From assembly GCA_038236965.1 (NCBI GenBank), contig JBBRZF010000085.1, positions 1 through 13,902 on the forward strand: a stretch of 13,902 bases of DNA. Reading direction: 5' to 3'. The notes below the pieces were generated by a model. The model worked only from the letters and a program-made list of their open reading frames with translations, ran no database searches and was not told where the DNA came from. Source of the DNA: JBBRZF01 sp038236965. GTDB lineage: Bacteria; Acidobacteriota; Terriglobia; Terriglobales; Acidobacteriaceae. The translations under genes and the position numbers were made by a program. The number at the start of each line of letters is the position of its first letter. Positions within the stretch are counted from its first letter, which is position 1. Positions 1-5,829 of this stretch are shown here, in pieces.

Positions 1-649
1 CCTCATTGGCAATCACTTCGTAATGCAATGTGTTTCCACGCAGCAGGCAGCCGATGCAGACGATGGCATCGTACTCACCGCTTTCCGCCAGCGCACGCGC
101 TGCCGTAGGAATCTCAAACGCGCCCGGCACGCGGACGATCTTTACGTCCTCGTTCTTCGCGCCCATCTGCCTCAACGCCTGTTCCGCGCCGGAGAGCAAT
201 CGCTCGGTGACGAACGCATTGAAGCGGCTCACGACGATGGCAAAACGCGAGCCGGTGGCGTCCAAGCGGCCCTCTATCTGCTCGTGTCGCCAATTCTCTT
301 TGTAGGAGAACACGGCCATCACGCCGTTGTTACCGGGCAGCGCGACGGAAAAAATGCGTGCGCCCCAATCGGTATCGGAAATCTCTTCAATGACTTTGAT
401 CTTCTGCTTCTGCAACAGCTCGTAGACGACTTCGGCACTGTCAGCCTCGAGGACGATGTCTGCCTTGGGGAAGCCTTCGCCGAAACCGATCTCCACGCCA
501 GACTCGGGCGCGTCCAACTTGATCCCGCGGCTTCGTCGGCCATCCCAAGCCTCGCCATGCGCGAGTCCGAGCAAGGAGAAAAATTGTTTAAGTGCTTCGT
601 ATTCGCCGTCCGTCTTGCTAACGAACAGACGATGGAATGACTTGATCAT
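1..649 (-). CDS. ribH: 6,7-dimethyl-8-ribityllumazine synthase with N-terminal VOC-like domain (3' end cut by window)
   Basis: The penultimate enzyme of riboflavin synthesis: it condenses 5-amino-6-ribitylamino-uracil with 3,4-dihydroxybutanone 4-phosphate to give lumazine. The frame is open from ATG 649 to the window edge, 216 codons. Residues about 122-216 match lumazine synthase: RFAIVVSRFN (135-144) with FVTERLL, VPGAFEIP (174-181) and RGNTLHYEVIANE (204-216), including the catalytic-type His209. About the last 60-70 residues of the domain lie outside the window. Residues 1-120 are not part of normal RibH (usually about 150-160 aa). They resemble a single VOC/glyoxalase module: an FFSLLGLA helix (23-30), a G-V-E-I-G-F strand, and a terminal DWGARIFSVALPGNNGV (94-110) like the WG..F..DP.GN signature, but with Asp replaced by Leu. 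The ATG has only a weak AAGG upstream. A promoter candidate is at 683-711. RibH identity is strong; the VOC assignment is moderate. Confidence 0.9.
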   Translation of the reverse strand, partial: MIKSFHRLFVSKTDGEYEALKQFFSLLGLAHGEAWDGRRSRGIKLDAPESGVEIGFGEGFPKADIVLEADSAEVVYELLQKQKIKVIEEISDTDWGARIFSVALPGNNGVMAVFSYKENWRHEQIEGRLDATGSRFAIVVSRFNAFVTERLLSGAEQALRQMGAKNEDVKIVRVPGAFEIPTAARALAESGEYDAIVCIGCLLRGNTLHYEVIANE

Positions 650-682
650 GCTGAATAAACCGCCTTACCATGAAGAACTTTT

Positions 683-711
683 ATCCTACAGCAACGGGTT
701 GGCGTTGTCAG
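683..711 (-). promoter_or_regulatory. Candidate promoter for the ribH fusion gene
   Basis: On the minus strand a -35-like CTGACA (706-711) and a -10-like TAGGAT (683-688) are separated by exactly 17 bases. The start codon follows about 33 bases downstream. It lies beyond the terminator of the preceding operon, so ribH probably has its own transcript. No FMN-riboswitch-like structure is evident in the short leader. Predicted from consensus only. Confidence 0.4.
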
Positions 712-743
712 TCCTACTGAATGTCAACATCAGGCGGTGCAAG

Positions 744-770
744 AAAAAACCCGCCACTGTAGGCGGGTTC
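744..770 (-). terminator. Intrinsic terminator of the acyl-CoA operon
   Basis: Read on the minus strand, an 8-bp perfect stem (bases 762-769 against 748-755, core CCCGCC/GGCGGG) closes a 6-base loop. The T-run at 749-744 overlaps the stem base and is followed by C and two more T. It lies about 20 bases after the enoyl-CoA hydratase stop codon, the expected place for a rho-independent terminator. Confidence 0.9.
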
Positions 771-790
771 TGGAACTTTGTGGCTGAAAT

Positions 791-1594
791 CTATTTGCCT
801 TTGAAATCCGCCGCACGTTTTTCGAGGAACGCTTTGGTTCCCTCGTTCTTGTCTTCTGTCGCACAGCAAACGCCAAAGAGCGACGCCTCGAGGAAAAGTC
901 CCTCTTGCAGCGTCATCTCCATGCCCTTGTTCACGGCTTCAATGACATATTGCACGGCCAGCGGAGCATTGGCGATGATCTTCGCCGCGATGGCTTCCGC
1001 GCGGGGAATCAATTCGGCGGCGGCCACCACTTCGTTGACCAGGCCGATGCGCAAAGCTTCCTGGGCGGAGATGATATCGGCCGTGAGAAGAATCTGCTGA
1101 GCGAGGCCCTTGCCGACCAGGCGAGGCAAACGTTGCGTGCCGCCGTAGCCGGGGATGATGCCAAGCTTTACTTCCGGTTGACCAAGCTTTGCGTTGTCAG
1201 AGGCTAGACGCATGGTGCAAGCCATCGCCACTTCGCATCCGCCACCGAGCGCGAATCCGTTGATGCAGCCGATGACGGGCTTGCCGCAATTCTCAATGAG
1301 GTCGAGCACGGCCTGGCCGCGGCTGGCATATTCCTTGCCCTGCACCGAGGACTGCGTCGCCAACTCGTTGATGTCGGCGCCGGCGATGAAGGCCTTCTCG
1401 CCTTCTCCGGTGAGGATGGCTACGCGAATCTCGGCGTCATTCTTCACCATGGTGAAGGCCTGAGCGAGTTCCTGCATGGTGGCCATGTTGAGCGCGTTCA
1501 GAACCTTGGGACGCGCAACGGTCAGGTACGCGATCTTGCCGCGCTTCTCGAACTTGATGTTTTCAAATACTTGAGTCTGTGGAGATGAAGACAT
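791..1594 (-). CDS. Enoyl-CoA hydratase (crotonase family)
   Basis: A 267-residue cytoplasmic crotonase-fold enzyme that adds water across the 2,3 double bond of enoyl-CoA, probably crotonyl-CoA or short-chain enoyl-CoA, giving the (3S)-hydroxyacyl-CoA. Oxyanion-hole segments are KAFIAGADI (67-75) and GFALGGGCE (113-121). Both catalytic glutamates of the hydratase subgroup are present: Glu121 in GCEVAMAC and Glu141 in QPEVKLGIIPG, followed by the hallmark GYGGTQRLPR. Having both glutamates argues for a true hydratase rather than an isomerase or hydrolase. Length is normal. ATG 1594 is supported by GAGGA about 5 bases upstream. It is third in an operon, 34 bases after the dehydrogenase gene, and an intrinsic terminator follows. 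Chain-length preference cannot be read from the sequence. Confidence 0.95.
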   Translation of the reverse strand: MSSSPQTQVFENIKFEKRGKIAYLTVARPKVLNALNMATMQELAQAFTMVKNDAEIRVAILTGEGEKAFIAGADINELATQSSVQGKEYASRGQAVLDLIENCGKPVIGCINGFALGGGCEVAMACTMRLASDNAKLGQPEVKLGIIPGYGGTQRLPRLVGKGLAQQILLTADIISAQEALRIGLVNEVVAAAELIPRAEAIAAKIIANAPLAVQYVIEAVNKGMEMTLQEGLFLEASLFGVCCATEDKNEGTKAFLEKRAADFKGK

Positions 1595-1628
1595 TCGTTC
1601 CTCGCTGAGAAAAATTATTTACGCGCCC

Positions 1629-2531
1629 TTACTTCTGCAACTCACCCTTTAAAGCGGCATCCTGCGGCACTGGTTCTGCCGGATTCGACCAGTCGTAGAA
1701 TCCTTTGCCATTCTTCTTGCCGAGCCAACCGGCCATCACCATGCGTTTAAGCAGTGGGGGTGCGGCGAAGCGGCGTTCCTTGAATTCGTCGAACATCACG
1801 TGCGTGATGTAGTAGGTGGTGTCCAAGCCGACAAAATCGAGCAGCGTGAACGGACCCATCGGGTAGCCGCAGCCAAGCTTCATGGCCATGTCGATATCGG
1901 CGATGGAGCCCACACCTTCTTCATAGGCGCGGATGGCATCGAGCAGATACGGGACCAGCAAGCGATTGACGATGAAGCCCGTCTTGTCGCTGGTTCGGAC
2001 GGGGACCTTGCCCAGCTTCTGTCCGAATTGAAACACCGCTTCGAAAACTTTTTCGTCCGTGGCGATGGTACGCACCACTTCCACAAGCTTCATCAGCGGC
2101 ACGGGATTGAAGAAGTGCAATCCGACGAAGCGGTCAGCGCGCCTGGTGGCGGTCATCACTTCCGTGACAGAGATGGACGAAGTGTTGGTGGCAAAGATCG
2201 CGTCCTTCTTGACGATGTCATCGAGCTTGGCGAACATCGCCTTCTTGGTCTCGAGGTTCTCGATGATGGCTTCGATGACGATGTCGCAATCCGCAAGGTC
2301 CTGCGGGTTCGTAGTGCCCTTCAGTCGCGCACGTACGGTCTCGGCCGATTCCTTAATGGTTCCCTTTTCCGCGAATTTCGCCAAAGACTTCTCGATGTTC
2401 GCGAAACCTCTGTCGAGGAAGCGCTGCTCGGCTTCGAGCACCGTGACTTCAAATCCGGCCATCGCAGAAACCTGCGCAATGCCAGAGCCCATCAGTCCAC
2501 AACCGAGTACGCCAACTTTCTTGATTTCCAT
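1629..2531 (-). CDS. hbd: 3-hydroxybutyryl-CoA / 3-hydroxyacyl-CoA dehydrogenase
   Basis: A 300-residue NAD(P)-dependent dehydrogenase that interconverts 3-hydroxyacyl-CoA and 3-ketoacyl-CoA. The N-terminal Rossmann domain shows G-C-G-L-M-G (10-15). The family's active-site residues line up with clostridial Hbd at an offset of one: Ser118 in NTSS, His139 in GLHFFNP, Glu151 in MKLVEVV and Asn189 in GFIVNR. The C-terminal dimerisation domain includes GCGYPMGPFTLLDFVGLD and ends with GKGFYDW. The length is that of the stand-alone monofunctional enzyme, not the FadB-type fusion. ATG 2531 has GAGG five bases upstream. It lies 51 bases after the thiolase gene and 34 before the hydratase, all co-oriented. 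It may work in short-chain beta-oxidation or in the reductive direction toward crotonyl-CoA; the sequence does not decide. Confidence 0.95.
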   Translation of the reverse strand: MEIKKVGVLGCGLMGSGIAQVSAMAGFEVTVLEAEQRFLDRGFANIEKSLAKFAEKGTIKESAETVRARLKGTTNPQDLADCDIVIEAIIENLETKKAMFAKLDDIVKKDAIFATNTSSISVTEVMTATRRADRFVGLHFFNPVPLMKLVEVVRTIATDEKVFEAVFQFGQKLGKVPVRTSDKTGFIVNRLLVPYLLDAIRAYEEGVGSIADIDMAMKLGCGYPMGPFTLLDFVGLDTTYYITHVMFDEFKERRFAAPPLLKRMVMAGWLGKKNGKGFYDWSNPAEPVPQDAALKGELQK

Positions 2532-2582
2532 TCTGTCCTCGTAAAAGCAAAATGATTTCAGTGCACTTCGGGCCGATGTTTC

Positions 2583-3785
2583 TTATCGCTGCAAATTCTC
2601 CACGATCATCGCGATTCCCTGTCCGCCGCCGATGCAGGCGGTCGCCAATCCGTACTGCGCTTTGCGACGGCGCAGTTCAAAAAGCAAAGTCAGCACGATG
2701 CGCGTTCCGGTGGCGCCAAGCGGATGTCCCAAGGCGATAGCGCCGCCATTCACGTTCAGTTTTTCCATGGGGATGCCAAGCTCTTTTACCACGGCCAATG
2801 CCTGCGCGGCGAAGGCTTCGTTCAGTTCGAAGAGGTCGATGTCGTCGAGTTTGAGTCCTGCTTTTTGAAGCGCGATCTTCGACGCAGGAACCGGGCCCGA
2901 GCCCATGAGCTTGGGATCGACTCCGGCGATGCCCCAACTGACGATGCGTCCCATCGGCTTCAGTCCGCGCTTCTGCGCGTCCTCGACCGAGGTGAGCACA
3001 ACCGCCGCTCCTCCATCTACGATGCCGCTGGCATTTCCTGCTGTGACAGTTCCATTCTTGCCGAACGCGGGACGCAGCTTCTGCAGGATCTCAATCGTGG
3101 TGTCCGCGCGCAGATGGTCGTCTTTCTCGAACATCTCGCCGGTTGGCTCGCCTTTGCGATTCTTCAACGCGACCGGAGTAATCTCCTCGCCGAGGCGGCA
3201 TGCAGCCTGCGCTTCGCCCGCCATGCGTTGCGAGCGCAACGCGAATTCGTCCATCGCTTCGCGCGTGATGCCCTGCTGCTCGGCGTAGAGTTCAGCCGTA
3301 TTTGCCATGTAGAGGCCGCAGTAAGTATCCAGCAGTGCAATCATCAGCGAGTCTTCGAGTTTGCCTTCGCCGAGGCCGACACCCCAGCGCATGCCGCGAA
3401 TTACGTGCGGCGCTTGCGACATGGATTCCATGCCCCCGGCCAGCACCGTCCGGGCTTCGCCCAGTTGAATCAACTGCGCGCCGCTCACGATGGCCTGCAT
3501 GCCGGAGCCGCAGAGACGATTCACGGTCAGCGCGGGAACCTCGATAGGAAGTCCTGCCCGAAGCGCAACGTGACGCGCGCCATAAAGTGCGTCGCCGGAT
3601 GTTTGCTGCGCATTGCCGAAGATGGCGTGGTCAAATTCCGAGGCATCAACGCCCGAGCGCTTGATGGCTTCGGTAGCGGCCACGGACGCCAGATCCATGG
3701 CAGTGAAGTCGCGAAGCTTCCCACAGTAGCGCCCGATGGGCGTACGAGCGCCGCTCACAATAGCGATGTCATTTGGTTTCAGCAT
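2583..3785 (-). CDS. Acetyl-CoA C-acyltransferase / acetoacetyl-CoA thiolase
   Basis: A thiolase II family enzyme, 400 residues from ATG 3785, that cleaves 3-ketoacyl-CoA with CoA or condenses two acetyl-CoA. Numbered from that ATG, the nucleophile is Cys92 in NRLCGSGMQ, the His is His354 in the GGAIALGHPLGATGTR segment, and the second cysteine is Cys384 in ACIGGGQG. These positions are close to the 89/348/378 of the Zoogloea enzyme, with the same 30-residue His-to-Cys spacing. The open frame extends 15 codons further to ATG 3830, but family members begin at MLKPNDIAIVSGARTPIG, so I chose 3785; neither start has a good Shine-Dalgarno. It is first in the operon thiolase-dehydrogenase-hydratase. 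A promoter with an overlapping dyad lies upstream at 3860-3893. Confidence 0.95.
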   Translation of the reverse strand: MLKPNDIAIVSGARTPIGRYCGKLRDFTAMDLASVAATEAIKRSGVDASEFDHAIFGNAQQTSGDALYGARHVALRAGLPIEVPALTVNRLCGSGMQAIVSGAQLIQLGEARTVLAGGMESMSQAPHVIRGMRWGVGLGEGKLEDSLMIALLDTYCGLYMANTAELYAEQQGITREAMDEFALRSQRMAGEAQAACRLGEEITPVALKNRKGEPTGEMFEKDDHLRADTTIEILQKLRPAFGKNGTVTAGNASGIVDGGAAVVLTSVEDAQKRGLKPMGRIVSWGIAGVDPKLMGSGPVPASKIALQKAGLKLDDIDLFELNEAFAAQALAVVKELGIPMEKLNVNGGAIALGHPLGATGTRIVLTLLFELRRRKAQYGLATACIGGGQGIAMIVENLQR

Positions 3786-3859
3786 TTGATCCGATACGAA
3801 AAGCACGAAGATGGAGTCGCCGCCCCACATGGCAGCGAAGCTCTTCTACAGAACCTGTG

Positions 3860-3893
3860 AGTCTATCAGCGCGCGAGGAATGTTCGCAAACAT
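3860..3893 (-). promoter_or_regulatory. Candidate operon promoter with overlapping dyad operator
   Basis: On the minus strand TTGCGA (3884-3889) and TAGACT (3860-3865), each matching 4 of 6 consensus bases, are separated by 18 bases. A perfect inverted repeat, ATGTT-N4-AACAT (3880-3893), overlaps the -35 element, where a repressor would block RNA polymerase. Which regulator binds is unknown; many fatty-acid operons use TetR- or GntR-type repressors, and none is encoded in the window. Confidence 0.4.
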
Positions 3894-3963
3894 CCGCACC
3901 CGTGTCTCTGAATGCGAGGGTTTGCGCCCTTGCGATGCTACTTGCAGGCACTGGGAGCGGTGC

Positions 3964-4155
3964 CTAGATCTCGTCTTCCAAAGGCTCGAAGTCGTGGGCG
4001 CAGGTCTGGCAATACCAGTGCGCGGGAGCATCGAACTTGGGATCAGGTTTTTCGAATGGAGTGACTGACCCCGCCATGCGAACCACATGCTCGCGGGAGC
4101 CACAGCTTGGACAAGCGGGTTTGGGTAAGAAGTGCAAGTAAGAATGAGCCGCCAT
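3964..4155 (-). CDS. Small zinc-ribbon protein, function unknown
   Basis: A 63-residue protein with two cysteine knuckles, CPSCGS (15-20) and a C-Q-T-C in the WYCQTCAHDFEPLE segment, about 30 residues apart. This is the CxxC...CxxC layout of a zinc ribbon. The N-terminus MAAHSYLHFLPKPAC is short, and the tail is acidic (EDEI). There is no signal peptide or membrane segment, so it should be cytoplasmic. The start is well supported: GGAGGA sits 5 bases before ATG 4155. It stands between the acyl-CoA ligase gene and the thiolase operon, all on the same strand, but its own Shine-Dalgarno and about 180 bases to the thiolase start suggest separate expression. Such proteins may bind nucleic acid or a protein partner; no specific role can be assigned. 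Confidence 0.8.
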   Translation of the reverse strand: MAAHSYLHFLPKPACPSCGSREHVVRMAGSVTPFEKPDPKFDAPAHWYCQTCAHDFEPLEDEI

Positions 4156-4281
4156 GACAGTCCTCCGCGTGTTGCCTCGAACAGTCTGCGAAAATCATAC
4201 GCTCGGTGGTGCGCCAAGACCGTGACAAAACAATAAAAATTGCGGGTAGCTGACTTAGGGTCTCACCGGAGCAAAATGACC

Positions 4282-5739
4282 TTAGCTCGCGGACGCCGCC
4301 AATGCCTTCTTGTCGGTCTTGCCGGTCATCGTGCGAGGCAAGGCGTCCACAAACGAGAAGCCTCGAGGAACCTTGTAAGGCTCCAGCACCTCGCGGCAGG
4401 ATGCGCGCAGGTCGTGTTCGGCGACGGTAACACCCGGCATCATCTGCACAAAAGCATGGAGTCGTGAGCCATGTTTCTCGTCGGCCAATGCGACCACCGC
4501 TACCTCGTCAACATCGCTGATGGTCTCCAGCGCGGTCTCCACTTCGGCGGGATAGACCTTTTCGCCGCTCACCTTGACCAGGTCGTCGGCGCGCCCAACG
4601 AGCCACAGGTATCCATCGGCATCCAGGTAACCTTTATCGCCTGTAAGCAGGACTCCGCTCTGAATCTTGCGAGCCGTTGAAGCCGCATCATTGTGGTAGC
4701 CCAGCATCACGGCTGAACCCTCCACGCAAACTTCTCCGACCACATCTGCGCCCAGAATCGCGTCAGCTTCGTCGCGGATAGTGACTTTCAGATTCGGGAG
4801 AGGCTTGCCGACGGAACCAAAGCGATCCGCGTCCGGCATATTCAGCGAGACGACGGGCGAGACCTCCGTCGCGCCATATCCCTGCACGATCTTGTGATGG
4901 AATCGCGCTTCGAACTCCTGCGCAACGTGTTCCGGCAGACGCTCGGCGCCGGCGATGGCCAGCCATAACGAACTGGTATCCACCTCGGTCGGGTCCTTCG
5001 CCAGTACACGATACTGGCTGGGCACGGCGACCAGGCAGGTAACTTTATGCTTCTCTATGGTCTGCAGCACCGCGCGCGGGATAAAGCGGTCGGGAATCAC
5101 CACGCTCGATCCTGACATGAGCGGCAGCAGCATGGTGACCGTCAATCCATAAGCATGGAACAGAGGAAGTATGGCCAACATGACCTGATGTTCGTCAAAA
5201 CCAGTCGCCAGGCGGCATCCTTCCGCATTGGAAAGGATGTTCTCTTCGCTCAAAGACACTGTCTTCGGGCGTCCCGTTGTTCCAGAGGTATAGAGCAGCA
5301 CCGCGGTTTCCTGCGCCATCAACTGCATCGGCACGGTTGTGGGATCGACGTCCGCTGCCTCGGGAATCCAGCATGGAACTTGCGCTTCTGTCAGTCGCGG
5401 AACCAACTCCTGAGAGGTGACAACAAGTTGCGTGCGGGCTTCCATGGCCATGAACTTAATGAGCGGTGGTGGCGCCAGAGTCGGCAGCACGGCAACCGAT
5501 TTCCCTGCCCACAACGCTCCCAAAAAAATCGGCGCGAACTGCGGCGTGTTGGTATGCAGCAGAGCAACGGTGTCTCCCGGCACGTGTTGAGCGATCGCCA
5601 AGGCGAAGCCGGCCATGCGACGTTCCAGTTGAGAATAGGTAATGACCTGATCGCCGGCAATCAATGCGGCACGATCAGGAAATTTCTGTGCAGCTTTACG
5701 AACGGCGGAGACGATTGCGCTAACAGGCATGGAGGACAC
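4282..5739 (-). CDS. Acyl-CoA synthetase / AMP-dependent ligase
   Basis: A 485-residue class I adenylate-forming enzyme that activates a carboxylic acid with ATP to the acyl-adenylate and then, most likely, the CoA thioester. Core motifs are in order: P-loop LLYTSGTTGRPK (148-159), QGYGATEVSP (286-295), LTGDKGYLDADGY (365-377), GRADDLVKVSGEKVYPAEVE (382-401) and the C-terminal Lys474 in LPRTMTGKTDKKAL. All catalytic elements are present. It is somewhat shorter than typical long-chain synthetases (about 500-560), closer to the compact medium-chain/malonyl-type enzymes. Substrate cannot be told from sequence. The frame opens at GTG 5739, with an alternative ATG at 5730; neither has a Shine-Dalgarno. 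A -10-like TAAAAT lies at 5758-5763, which would leave a very short leader. It lies 90 bases after the TPR-GAF gene, so co-transcription is possible, and it may supply substrates to the neighbouring beta-oxidation operon. Confidence 0.92.
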   Translation of the reverse strand: MSSMPVSAIVSAVRKAAQKFPDRAALIAGDQVITYSQLERRMAGFALAIAQHVPGDTVALLHTNTPQFAPIFLGALWAGKSVAVLPTLAPPPLIKFMAMEARTQLVVTSQELVPRLTEAQVPCWIPEAADVDPTTVPMQLMAQETAVLLYTSGTTGRPKTVSLSEENILSNAEGCRLATGFDEHQVMLAILPLFHAYGLTVTMLLPLMSGSSVVIPDRFIPRAVLQTIEKHKVTCLVAVPSQYRVLAKDPTEVDTSSLWLAIAGAERLPEHVAQEFEARFHHKIVQGYGATEVSPVVSLNMPDADRFGSVGKPLPNLKVTIRDEADAILGADVVGEVCVEGSAVMLGYHNDAASTARKIQSGVLLTGDKGYLDADGYLWLVGRADDLVKVSGEKVYPAEVETALETISDVDEVAVVALADEKHGSRLHAFVQMMPGVTVAEHDLRASCREVLEPYKVPRGFSFVDALPRTMTGKTDKKALAASAS

Positions 5740-5829
5740 TCACAAGCGAATTGCACGATTTTAGGGCTGAACTGCGCACTTACGCGGTGGAAGTTTAACA
5801 CGGACGTATTCGCAATTCTATGATGCGAG

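Noticed and set aside
23..640. Plus-strand frame of 205 codons at the left edge
   Set aside because: Antisense to the VOC-RibH gene, whose minus-strand frame gives recognisable lumazine synthase motifs.
650..743. Possible FMN riboswitch upstream of ribH
   Set aside because: Only about 94 bases, none of the conserved multi-stem RFN pattern is visible, and a promoter candidate occupies most of the space.
1800..2555. Plus-strand frame over the hydroxyacyl-CoA dehydrogenase gene
   Set aside because: Antisense shadow; the minus strand has the complete Rossmann and active-site pattern.
2724..3860. Long plus-strand frame over the thiolase gene
   Set aside because: Opposite strand encodes a full thiolase with all catalytic residues; the plus frame has no domain signature.
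3946..3965. Inverted repeat AGGCAC-N8-GTGCCT overlapping the zinc-ribbon stop codon, considered as terminator
   Set aside because: No T-run follows on the minus strand and it overlaps the coding end; probably chance or at most a weak pause site.
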